Assembly: GCA_902491475.1 (NCBI GenBank)
Contig: CABUHY010000015.1
Location: 1-63,558, forward strand
Direction of reading: 5' to 3'
Length of the DNA stretch: 63,558 nt
Source: an uncultured Eubacteriales bacterium
GTDB taxonomy: Bacteria; Bacillota; Clostridia; Oscillospirales; Acutalibacteraceae
Below are positions 42,910 through 50,562 of this stretch, one piece after another (positions within the stretch are counted from its first letter, which is position 1; every line of letters starts with the position of its first letter). The position numbers and the translations under genes are program-made. The notes below the pieces were generated by a model. That model had not been told where the DNA came from, searched no databases, and worked only from the letters and a program-made list of their open reading frames with translations.

Positions 42910-43368
42910 ATGGATAATGTTAACGGTCAAACGCTTGAAAAGGAAGAAGAAACAAACGGTGGTTCACTTCAAAACAATGAAGACAAAACTAAGTTCTGTA
43001 AGCATTGCGGAAATAAAATTCCGGAGGATGCTGTTGTATGTAATGTTTGCGGAAGGCAGGTTGAAGAACTCAAACAATCTGCAATGGCTCAACCAAGCAT
43101 TGTTATAAATAACGAGAATACAAACTCGAATACAAATGTCAATACTAACATTAACGAAAACACAAATGAGAACAAACCGGGTAAACCTAAGAACAAATGG
43201 GTATCTTTTGTCCTTTGTTTGCTTTTAGGTTATTTTGGAGCACATAAATTTTATGAGGGAAAAACAGGTATGGGAGTTTTGTACTTATGTACCTTCGGTT
43301 TATGCTTTGTCGGTGTTATTGTTGACCTTATAGCAATACTCGGTAAGCCTAACCCATATTATGTATAA
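42910..43368 (+). CDS. Zinc-ribbon and TM2-domain membrane protein
   Basis: The protein has 152 aa. The N-terminal zinc ribbon is KFCKHCGNKIPEDAVVCNVCG (four Cys). An Asn/Thr-rich linker of low complexity (NTNSNTNVNTNINENTNEN) follows, then a TM2 domain of two helices with WVSFVLCLLLGYFGAHKFYE and the DxF-like turn. The function of TM2 proteins in bacteria is unclear; they are membrane-located. A bidirectional terminator follows. Confidence 0.88.
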   Translation: MDNVNGQTLEKEEETNGGSLQNNEDKTKFCKHCGNKIPEDAVVCNVCGRQVEELKQSAMAQPSIVINNENTNSNTNVNTNINENTNENKPGKPKNKWVSFVLCLLLGYFGAHKFYEGKTGMGVLYLCTFGLCFVGVIVDLIAILGKPNPYYV

Positions 43369-43381
43369 AACTTTTATATAA

Positions 43382-43409
43382 AAAAAGCGACCTTTTAAGG
43401 TCGCTTTTT
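43382..43409. terminator. Bidirectional terminator between the TM2 and L,D-transpeptidase genes
   Basis: A near-perfect palindrome AAAAAGCGACCTT/AAGGTCGCTTTTT separates two convergent genes. It carries T-runs on both strands. Confidence 0.9.
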
Positions 43410-43412
43410 CTT

Positions 43413-44423
43413 TTACTGCTTCCACGGATTTGACGGGTCGGGGTCCGTGGGGTCCCAAACTCGCCTTGAATCGTTTGTGTCGATTCTTATCGGCGTGGGC
43501 TTTGCCAACGGCTCGGGTTCGTTGCTGTCATAAATTGTAACGGTCGTACCCTTGGGGCAGTTGTCGTAAATCCACTTTGCGTCCTCAACCGAGAGCCTGA
43601 TGCAACCGAGTGACGCCGCCTCGCCGAGCTTGTTGAACTCGTCATATTCAAGGTCTGCCTTGTTTTGCGTAACATACGGAACGGAATGAAACAGGTAATG
43701 TCCCGTAATCCTTGTGGCATACTGTCCGTAAACATTGCCCGAAAGAAGCCGCCAAGTGTATTTGTCGGTCGTGTTGTAGGTGCCTGTCGGTGTGGCGTTG
43801 TTCATACCGACCGAGCAAACCATAGCCTTGTACGGAACGGTGTAACCGCCGTTTGAGTCCTTCGTGTAGACAATTACAATGTTCTGTGTGCGGTTTACCT
43901 TGATATAATAGGGGTTGTCCGATTGATTTTGACTTCCCGAAAGATACTTGTCCGAGCAATAGCCGGTCTGACCGTTGAAGTCGATTCTGAACCAACCGTT
44001 TGAGCATTTGCCCGTAACCTTAATCGGTGTGTCCTGACCGAGCTGACCCAAAATCTGGCTGTTCGTTGACGGTGCGCTTCTGACATTGAGGGTAACCGTC
44101 GTTGAGTACATCGTAGCCGAATAATCGGTAACGGTAACATCTCCCGAAGCTTCTGTTGTTTCCGCCGCCTGCGTGGGTGCTTCGGTTTGCGGCTCGGTTT
44201 GAGACGGAGCCTCTGTCTGCGAAACTGTTTCAAACGGAGTCTCGGCAGGTTTGTCGTTGCCCTTAAAATGCTTAACAAGAGCCACTGTGCCCGCTATGAG
44301 AATTATCGCAAGAATACACGATGCGATTATGATAATATTTCTTTTTTCCTTTGAAGCAGCCGCCGCTCTGCCGGAGCGTTTCATCTGCTGCCTGCGCTTG
44401 TCCTCGGGGGAGTACTGATTCAT
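43413..44423 (-). CDS. Membrane-anchored SH3b / L,D-transpeptidase (YkuD)
   Basis: This 336-aa protein has a cytoplasmic basic start, one transmembrane helix (about residues 28-50) and a Thr/Glu/Gln/Pro-rich linker. A bacterial SH3 domain follows (TVTLNVRSAPSTNSQILGQL). The YkuD catalytic domain has its His in HYLFHSVPY and the catalytic SLGCIRLS motif (Ser-x-Gly-Cys-x-Arg). It should form 3-3 peptidoglycan cross-links or attach proteins to the wall outside the membrane. It is a single-gene unit. Confidence 0.92.
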   Translation of the reverse strand: MNQYSPEDKRRQQMKRSGRAAAASKEKRNIIIIASCILAIILIAGTVALVKHFKGNDKPAETPFETVSQTEAPSQTEPQTEAPTQAAETTEASGDVTVTDYSATMYSTTVTLNVRSAPSTNSQILGQLGQDTPIKVTGKCSNGWFRIDFNGQTGYCSDKYLSGSQNQSDNPYYIKVNRTQNIVIVYTKDSNGGYTVPYKAMVCSVGMNNATPTGTYNTTDKYTWRLLSGNVYGQYATRITGHYLFHSVPYVTQNKADLEYDEFNKLGEAASLGCIRLSVEDAKWIYDNCPKGTTVTIYDSNEPEPLAKPTPIRIDTNDSRRVWDPTDPDPSNPWKQ

Positions 44424-44567
44424 ATTTTTGTCTCCTGAAATTATAATATAATAAGTATATATAGTATAAATTTATAAAGCCGCTTTGTCAATGAAGTTCG
44501 TATGAATTTGTCGAAAAAGATTGAAAGAAAAATTGTATTGTTATATACTTTTAATGAGGTGAGAAAA

Positions 44568-45062
44568 ATGACGGCACAGCAATACAGAAAAATTTCCGCT
44601 CCGTTTCGCAAAAGCCGTAATTCGGTGCTTTATTTTAACCTGCTGAACACGGTCCTGACGGTAATTGTGTATATCGCTTATCCGTCATTATTGGCATATC
44701 TCATATTTTCAGACAGGACGAAGCTTTTGAGGAGCGTCCTCATACCTGCGGGTATGCTGTTGTTTGTCAGCGGACTGCGCCGTGTGATAAACCGCCCGAG
44801 ACCGTATGAAACGCTAAATATCAGACCGCTTATAAATAAGGATAAAAAAGGGCAGTCAATGCCGAGCAGACATATCTTTTCGGTGTTTATGATTGCGATG
44901 ACATTCTTGTATGTAAGGCCCGTGTTGAGTATTCCGCTTTTTGTTGTGGGCGTTTTGCTCTGCGCCGTAAGAGTGATAGGCGGCGTGCATTATTTGTCGG
45001 ATGTGCTCGTCGGCGCAGCCATAGGCATTGCGTCCGGAATTTTAGGGTATTTTGTGTTTTAA
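44568..45062 (+). CDS. PAP2-family membrane phosphatase
   Basis: This 164-aa protein starts at the ATG at 44568, which follows gaggtgag. Helices enclose the three phosphatase motifs: RRVINRPRPYET, MPSRHIFS (Ser-Arg-His instead of the usual SGH) and VRVIGGVHYLSDVLVG. It likely dephosphorylates phosphatidate, undecaprenyl diphosphate or a similar lipid at the membrane. A longer frame from 44502 lacks a ribosome-binding site. Confidence 0.87.
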   Translation: MTAQQYRKISAPFRKSRNSVLYFNLLNTVLTVIVYIAYPSLLAYLIFSDRTKLLRSVLIPAGMLLFVSGLRRVINRPRPYETLNIRPLINKDKKGQSMPSRHIFSVFMIAMTFLYVRPVLSIPLFVVGVLLCAVRVIGGVHYLSDVLVGAAIGIASGILGYFVF

Positions 45063-45069
45063 TTGATTC

Positions 45070-45475
45070 GATTGCAGTACGGAGCGAGCCCTTGCGGCTG
45101 TATGTGGGTTTGGTTTTACAATCCCTCCGCCTCACATTCGTTCGGCACCTCCCCTTACACAAGGGAGGCTGAAGCACAACTTGAAAAATATATCATATAT
45201 CATAGGGGCGAACTGTGTTCGCCCGCTTTTTTATTGCTGAAATTGACGGGCGATCGCAGGTCGCCCCTACGGGTTGTGCGTTGCATACCGGTAGGGCGGG
45301 GGCTTGCTCCCGCCGTTAATAAATATCAAATTGCCGAAGGGACAGGGCTCGCCCCTGTCCGCAAAAATCACATATAAGTTATATTGGCGGACAGCCGCAA
45401 GGGCTGTCCCTACGGTAATATTCTAATCCGTGCGAAGCACCCACACATCTTCACTGTTCACTATTACATATTATT
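45070..45475. repeat. Dispersed intergenic repeat block, copy 6
   Basis: It contains 'gcccttgcggctgtatgtgg', 'acaatccctccgcctcacat', 'aggggcgaactgtgttcgcc', its inverted form 'gcgatcgcaggtcgccccta', the GC-rich hairpin, 'gggacagggctcgcccctgt', 'ggacagccgcaagggctgtc' and the inverted 'atccgtgcgaagcacc' with 'tcttcactgttcactatt'. It is the richest catalogue of the family in the window. Confidence 0.8.
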
Positions 45476-45496
45476 TTGCCCGCAAATCTGTTAATA

Positions 45497-45544
45497 AAAA
45501 GCACAGCGCCGTTCACTCTTTCGGGTGGGACGGCGTTGCGCTTT
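45497..45544 (-). terminator. Terminator of the acyltransferase gene
   Basis: A long imperfect stem (AAAGCgCAaCGCCGT... on the minus strand) with loop CGAAAGA is followed on the minus strand by TTTTTATT. Confidence 0.8.
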
Positions 45545-45576
45545 AAGGTATTTATATAGATAGGGATTAGGTAAAA

Positions 45577-46536
45577 TTAAGCGTCCTTTTTCTGCAAGGC
45601 AAGGTTCGACTTCTCGTCTGAAACCCAGGAATGAATCTGTGCGGGATTCTCGAAAATATCATCAAGTCTTTCAAGGAAAGGTACCACATCGCCGAAGTCG
45701 AGCGCTCTGTGGTCGAACGCTATGCAGATGGGAAGCACCTGTCTTGCCTCGACATCCTTTTTGCCGAAAGCGTCGGTAACGACAACGGGCTTATCCTGAA
45801 CTGCGCCTACCGCAAAAGCGGTAACCTGCGGCGGAATGATTTCAAGCAGGCAGGTTGAGCCTCTCTGCTGACGGTAGGTCGAGCCGATGTTTGAAACGGT
45901 CGTTGTGCCCTGTTCGATGTCGTGCTTTGTAAGTCTGTCTTCGACGGGGATTGCCTCGTACTCTTTCTTGGCTTTACCCTTGAGAGTCTTAACCTTGTGC
46001 TTGCCCGTCTTTGAACCGATAAGTCTGCAAAGGGTCTGCATAATTTTTCCGTGTTTCAATGCGGTAAGAGTGTTGTCGAGTGACACATCAAACATAACCT
46101 CATTGAGGTCGGAGTTTTCCGCACGGCGTGCAACATCCTTTATCTCGGCTGTCATTTCGTCAAGATTTTTGTTTTCAAAATTGTGAAGATTAACCGTCAT
46201 CATCTCGCCGTTGGGGAGAATCATCGGCATTGAAATGTTGATGTCCTCGAAGGTGTTCAATTCGCCTCTGACAAGCTTGCGGTTGAAGTTGATGTGCGAG
46301 TTGAGTATCGGAGCAGCTTTGAGACCCTCTGTGATAACCTTTAACATAAGTGTGTTTACGGTTATCTTGTCGTCCTTGCTTCTGCCGATGTTAAGCTTCT
46401 TATATTCACGCATAAAATCAGTTACATCGGGTTCGTAATTGTAGGTAACATGAGGGATTGTCTCCCAGCTTTCAGCGGTCATATTTGAAACGATTTTTCT
46501 CTGAATTCCGAAGTGGATTGTGTTTGTCTTTTTCAT
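45577..46536 (-). CDS. Free-standing 2-oxoacid dehydrogenase E2-type acyltransferase domain (CAT fold)
   Basis: This 319-aa protein covers only the catalytic domain of dihydrolipoyl acyltransferases. Landmarks are TIPHVTYNYEPDVTDFMREY, the IEQGTTTVSNIGSTYRQQRG strand region, and the active-site HRALD in IAFDHRALDFGDVVPFLERL, matching the H-x3-D motif. No lipoyl or E1-binding domain is present and no E1 or E3 genes are nearby. It also has an insertion rich in Lys (HKVKTLKGKAKKEY). It is probably a trimeric CoA-dependent acyltransferase of unknown acceptor. It is divergent from the FGGY kinase gene. Confidence 0.8.
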   Translation of the reverse strand: MKKTNTIHFGIQRKIVSNMTAESWETIPHVTYNYEPDVTDFMREYKKLNIGRSKDDKITVNTLMLKVITEGLKAAPILNSHINFNRKLVRGELNTFEDINISMPMILPNGEMMTVNLHNFENKNLDEMTAEIKDVARRAENSDLNEVMFDVSLDNTLTALKHGKIMQTLCRLIGSKTGKHKVKTLKGKAKKEYEAIPVEDRLTKHDIEQGTTTVSNIGSTYRQQRGSTCLLEIIPPQVTAFAVGAVQDKPVVVTDAFGKKDVEARQVLPICIAFDHRALDFGDVVPFLERLDDIFENPAQIHSWVSDEKSNLALQKKDA

Positions 46537-46705
46537 GGTTTTGTTCTCCTTTTGTGTGTTGCTTTTTTATAAGATTAAGAAAGTGAATTTCTGTTTTTGA
46601 CCGAGTCCCGACTCCCGTCCGCTCGGTACGCCTATATCTTACGAAAAAAAGTGCGGTTGCGCTACCAACTCTGGTTTGCAAGGGCGATTTTTTGAGGAAA
46701 CTTTC

Positions 46706-46725
46706 GGTTGCGGAGCTCCGCAACC
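46706..46725. repeat. Perfect 20-bp palindrome upstream of the sulfosugar locus
   Basis: GGTTGCGGAGCTCCGCAACC is its own reverse complement. It lies in the divergent gap between the acyltransferase and the FGGY kinase, about 100 bp before the kinase start. It may be an operator, or a hairpin in an otherwise gene-free region. Confidence 0.7.
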
Positions 46726-46762
46726 ACGCATTATCAAGGCTTTTCGGGCTTTATATTTAGTG

Positions 46763-46791
46763 TTGAAAAATATGTAAACTTATATTAAAAT
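46763..46791 (+). promoter_or_regulatory. Promoter of the FGGY kinase gene
   Basis: TTGAAA (46763-46768) and TAAAAT (46786-46791) are 17 bp apart and lie 34 bp before the kinase start codon. Confidence 0.65.
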
Positions 46792-46824
46792 AGACTTAAA
46801 CAATAAATTTCGGACGGTGCTCAA

Positions 46825-48414
46825 ATGGAAATCAAGGAAAAAATACTACTCGGAAAAACAAGTTTAGGTATCGAGTTCGGCTCGACAAGAATAAAAGCGG
46901 TGCTCATTGACGACACCGCTGCACCCGTGGCTTCGGGCAGTCACACTTGGGAAAACAGACTTGAAAAAGGCGTGTGGACTTACTCGCTCGACGACATTCA
47001 TTCGGGGCTTCACAAGTGCTATAACGACCTTAAAAAAGATGTCAGAGAAAAGTACGGCGTTGAGCTTTCGACGGTCGGCTCAATCGGCGTTTCCGCAATG
47101 ATGCACGGATATATGGCGTTCGATAAAAGCGGCAATTTGCTCACGCCGTTCAGAACCTGGCGCAACACCTCGACCGCCCGTGCGAGCGAGGAACTGACAG
47201 AGCTTTTCGGTTTCAACATTCCGCAGAGATGGTCGATAGCGCATCTTCGTCAGGCAATGCTCAACGGCGAGGAGCACCTTAAAAATCTCGCAAGGCTTTC
47301 TACGCTTGCCGTGTATATCCATTCGAGACTTACGGGAGAATTTGTCGCAGGAGTAGGCGAGGCGAGCGGTATGTTCCCCATTGATTCCGAAACGAATAAC
47401 TATGACGAAGAGATGGTCAAAAAATTTGACGCACTTATAAAAAAAGACGGATATGATTTTTCGCTTTGCGATATTTTGCCGAGGGTGCTCACGGCAGGCG
47501 AAAACGCAGGAACGCTCACAGAGAGCGGAGCGGAATTCCTTGACGAGAGCAAAACGCTCAAAGCGGGTATTCCCGTCTGTCCGCCAGAGGGCGACGCAGG
47601 CACGGGTATGACCGCCACAAATGCCGTCAGAGAAAAAACGGGAAATGTCTCCGCAGGCACAAGCATTTTTTCAATGGTCGTACTCGAAAAACCGCTCAAG
47701 GGCGTTTACGGGGAAATCGACATTGTAACGACGCCGACGGGAAAACCCGTTGCTATGGTTCACTGCAACAACTGCACGGGCGACATTGACGCTTGGGTTA
47801 AAATGTTCTGCGAGTTCTCGGCTCTCGGCGGACATCCCGTCGAAAAATCAAAGGCATACGACCTGCTCTATTTTGAAGCGCTCAAAGGCAATCCGGATTG
47901 CGGCGGCATAGTTTCATACAACTGCCTTTCGGGCGAACCCGTTTTGGGACTTACGGAGGGCAGACCCATGCTTTTGAGACTTCCCGACTCAAAGCTCACG
48001 CTTGCCGACTTTATGAGGAACGAATTGTATTCGGCGTTTGCGGCGCTTAAAAACGGCAACGATATTCTTCTTAAAAAAGAGGGCATAACCATTGACAACA
48101 TTTCAGGCCACGGCGGACTTTACAAAACAGAGGGCGTGGGTCAGAAAATCACAGCGGCGGCTCTCAACACAAAGGTTACCGTTATGAAAACCGCAGGCGA
48201 GGGCGGACCGTGGGGTATGGCGGTGCTGGCTCTTTATATGCTCGAAAAGGGAAATGAGAGCCTGGAGGATTATCTTGACCGCAAGGTGTTTGCAAAGGCG
48301 GAGTCCGTGAGCGTTGACCCCGACCCGAGAGATGTCGAGGGCTTTGACAGATATATGGAAAGATACAATTCTGCGATATGTGTTGAGAAACTCGCCTCAG
48401 AAAAGCTCAAATAA
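46825..48414 (+). CDS. FGGY-family carbohydrate kinase
   Basis: This 529-aa sugar kinase has the actin-like nucleotide fold: N-terminal GIEFGSTRIKAVLID, the substrate-domain SIGVSAMMHGYMAFDKSG and TWRNTSTARASEEL, the hinge GNVSAGTSIFSMVVLE, and the C-terminal ISGHGGLYKTEGV with AGEGGPWGMAVLA. It resembles the rhamnulokinase/xylulokinase branch. It stands 140 bp before the GH31 gene of the sulfoquinovose cluster but behind its own promoter and with a terminator after it. The basic transaldolase pathway needs no sugar kinase, so its substrate is an open question; a ketose or dihydroxyacetone-like compound is conceivable. Confidence 0.85.
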   Translation: MEIKEKILLGKTSLGIEFGSTRIKAVLIDDTAAPVASGSHTWENRLEKGVWTYSLDDIHSGLHKCYNDLKKDVREKYGVELSTVGSIGVSAMMHGYMAFDKSGNLLTPFRTWRNTSTARASEELTELFGFNIPQRWSIAHLRQAMLNGEEHLKNLARLSTLAVYIHSRLTGEFVAGVGEASGMFPIDSETNNYDEEMVKKFDALIKKDGYDFSLCDILPRVLTAGENAGTLTESGAEFLDESKTLKAGIPVCPPEGDAGTGMTATNAVREKTGNVSAGTSIFSMVVLEKPLKGVYGEIDIVTTPTGKPVAMVHCNNCTGDIDAWVKMFCEFSALGGHPVEKSKAYDLLYFEALKGNPDCGGIVSYNCLSGEPVLGLTEGRPMLLRLPDSKLTLADFMRNELYSAFAALKNGNDILLKKEGITIDNISGHGGLYKTEGVGQKITAAALNTKVTVMKTAGEGGPWGMAVLALYMLEKGNESLEDYLDRKVFAKAESVSVDPDPRDVEGFDRYMERYNSAICVEKLASEKLK

Positions 48415-48442
48415 ATTTTCATTGTATATTATGACAAAAACA

Positions 48443-48469
48443 GCCGTACAATTTTGTACGGTTTTTTTG
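48443..48469 (+). terminator. Terminator after the FGGY kinase gene
   Basis: Arms CCGTACA and TGTACGG around a four-base loop, followed by TTTTTTT. Confidence 0.85.
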
Positions 48470-48479
48470 TCGGCGTTTG

Positions 48480-48509
48480 TTGACAAGCAAAGCGGATAAA
48501 ATGTAAAAT
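48480..48509 (+). promoter_or_regulatory. Promoter of the sulfoquinovose operon
   Basis: TTGACA (48480-48485) and TAAAAT (48504-48509) are 18 bp apart, about 45 bp before the GH31 start. The spacer GCGGATAAAATG resembles those at 19050 and 36948. The eight genes that follow are closely spaced and may form one transcript. Confidence 0.6.
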
Positions 48510-48553
48510 ATAATTGATTAACGCAGTTAAATAATTATGTCGGGAGAAGTCTT

Positions 48554-50548
48554 ATGCTTACCTTTCAGTTAAAAGACAATGCGGTTAAAATAATCAGAAA
48601 CGGTACTTGCCTTTATTCGCTTGCAAAAGGGGATAAGCCTCTTTGTGTCGGTAACGGCAAAAACACTTACGCAATGAGCCACGGCACATTCAAAATAAAG
48701 GAGACCGCCTCAAAGCCCGTTGCGCTTGAAGTCAAGAGCCTCAATGTTGACGGCGATACGCTTAAAGTCGGCTTCGGAAGGTGCGGCGCCGAGCTTTCGC
48801 TTGACGGCGACAGGCTGTTTGTTCATACAGACGGCTTGCAGGATTATAACAGGCTTTACATTAAAATTCCCGCCTTGCCCGACGAGCATGTTTACGGCAC
48901 GGGCGAGATTTTCTCGGAATTTGATTTAAGGGGCAAAAAGGTCAACTGTTGGGTTGCCGAGCACATAAACGCAATGCAGGTTGCAAAGAAGCTTGTAAAG
49001 CAGGTTTTCGGCTTTCGGGACTCAATGCGGAAACAGCGTTTCTCAAATTATGAGACCTATTACGCTCAACCGACCTTTTTAAGCTCTCAAAAATATTTCT
49101 TCCACACCTTTGCCACCGCTCGGTGCGAGTTTGATTTTACCGACAGAAAATGCCACACGGTTACGCTTGACGAGATTGCGGATTTCTGCTTCGGCTTCGG
49201 CGACACCTTTGAGGAGGTCTTATCGGAGTTGTCTTTGACTCTCGGCAGACAGCCCGAATTGCCCGACTGGGTGTATGACGGCGAGATACTCGGCATACAG
49301 GGCGGCACGGAGGTTATGATGAACAAGGTCGATACCGCACTTTCAAACAATATGGCGGTAAACGGCGTATGGATACAGGACTGGGAGGGCAGGCGTGTTA
49401 CGGCAGTCGGCAAGCAGCTTTTCTGGAATTGGGAGCACGACTCGGAGCTTTATCCCGACCTTCCCGAAAAGATAAAGGAGCTAAACGAAAAGGGCATAAA
49501 GGTTCTCGGTTACTGCAACACATTTTTGGCGGTTGAAAAGCCGCTTTACAAATACGCAAGCGAAAAGGGCTATTGCGTCAAGGACAAGGACGGCAAGGAC
49601 TACTATGTTACGATTACCACTTTCCCTGCGGCGATTGTCGATTTGACCAACCCCGAGGCGTGCGAGTGGCTCAAGGGCATTATAAAGAAAAATATGATAG
49701 ACTTCGGCTTTTCGGGCTGGATGGCTGACTTCGGCGAGTATCTTCCCACGGACGCCGTCCTTTACAGCGGAGAAAATGCGGAGCTCGTTCACAACACTTG
49801 GCCCGCTCGGTGGGCAAAGCTCAACCGTGAGGCCGTCGAGGAGGCAGGCAAGCTCGGCGAGATAATGTTCTTTACCCGTGCGGGGTACAGCGAAACGCCG
49901 AAGTATTCCACAATGATGTGGAACGGCGACAACCATGTTGACTTTTCCGTCGACTTCGGTTTGCCGTCGGTAATTCCCGCAATGCTGTCGCTTACCTGCA
50001 GCGGCTACGGTCTTTCCCATTCGGATATAGGCGGCTACACCACATTTTTCAATCTCAAACGCAGCGAGGAGCTGTTTATGCGTTGGTGCGAGATGAACGC
50101 CTTTTCGCCCGTGCTGCGAGGACACGAGGGATTAAATCCCGACCTCAACGCCCAATTTGACGCAAGCGAACGGGTGCTGTCGCACGGTGCAATGTACAGT
50201 AATATTCATAAAAAGCTCAAACCGTATCTCAAACAGGCGGTAAAATACAACGCCGAAAAGGGCGTGGGCGTCGTAAGACCGCTTTTCTTCTATTATGACG
50301 AGGAAAAGGCTTACACCGAGGCTTACGAATATCTTTTGGGACGGGATATACTTGTCTGTCCCGTTTTAAGACCCAAGGCGCACAACAGAAAAGTTTATTT
50401 GCCCGAGGACAGCTGGATACACCTCTGGTCGGGCAGAGAATACAGGGGCGGCGAGCATACCGTTCCTGCCGAACTCGGCGAAATCCCCGTATTCATCAGA
50501 AAAGACAGTCCGTTTAAGGATGAATTTCTGAAACTCAAAAATATTTAA
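48554..50548 (+). CDS. GH31 sulfoquinovosidase homologue (YihQ/SftG type)
   Basis: This 664-aa glycoside hydrolase aligns without gaps in its core to E. coli YihQ at a constant offset of 13 residues. The catalytic nucleophile is D392 (YihQ D405, in GWMADFGEYLPTD) and the acid/base is D459 (D472, in MWNGDNHVDF). Of the YihQ sulfoquinovose contacts, Q249 (Q262), Q275 (Q288), W291 (W304) and Y495 (Y508) are kept. The sulfonate-contact Arg301 is replaced by Gln288. No signal peptide is visible, so it should act in the cytosol on imported sulfoquinovosyl glycerol or similar. The YihQ alignment is from memory. Context strongly supports the role despite the Arg-to-Gln change. Confidence 0.85.
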   Translation: MLTFQLKDNAVKIIRNGTCLYSLAKGDKPLCVGNGKNTYAMSHGTFKIKETASKPVALEVKSLNVDGDTLKVGFGRCGAELSLDGDRLFVHTDGLQDYNRLYIKIPALPDEHVYGTGEIFSEFDLRGKKVNCWVAEHINAMQVAKKLVKQVFGFRDSMRKQRFSNYETYYAQPTFLSSQKYFFHTFATARCEFDFTDRKCHTVTLDEIADFCFGFGDTFEEVLSELSLTLGRQPELPDWVYDGEILGIQGGTEVMMNKVDTALSNNMAVNGVWIQDWEGRRVTAVGKQLFWNWEHDSELYPDLPEKIKELNEKGIKVLGYCNTFLAVEKPLYKYASEKGYCVKDKDGKDYYVTITTFPAAIVDLTNPEACEWLKGIIKKNMIDFGFSGWMADFGEYLPTDAVLYSGENAELVHNTWPARWAKLNREAVEEAGKLGEIMFFTRAGYSETPKYSTMMWNGDNHVDFSVDFGLPSVIPAMLSLTCSGYGLSHSDIGGYTTFFNLKRSEELFMRWCEMNAFSPVLRGHEGLNPDLNAQFDASERVLSHGAMYSNIHKKLKPYLKQAVKYNAEKGVGVVRPLFFYYDEEKAYTEAYEYLLGRDILVCPVLRPKAHNRKVYLPEDSWIHLWSGREYRGGEHTVPAELGEIPVFIRKDSPFKDEFLKLKNI

Positions 50549-50562
50549 CGGAGGGCTTAGTA

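Larger units (their letters stand above)
45063..45576. other. Gene-free stretch, mosaic repeat and acyltransferase terminator
   Basis: It is almost wholly composed of dispersed repeat words (45070-45475), followed by the terminator of the minus-strand acyltransferase gene. An open frame at 45063-45377 only reflects the repeat and is not a gene. Confidence 0.7.

Noticed and set aside
45063..45377. Open frame of 104 codons
   Set aside because: It consists wholly of dispersed intergenic repeat modules, which also occur in other frames and orientations elsewhere.
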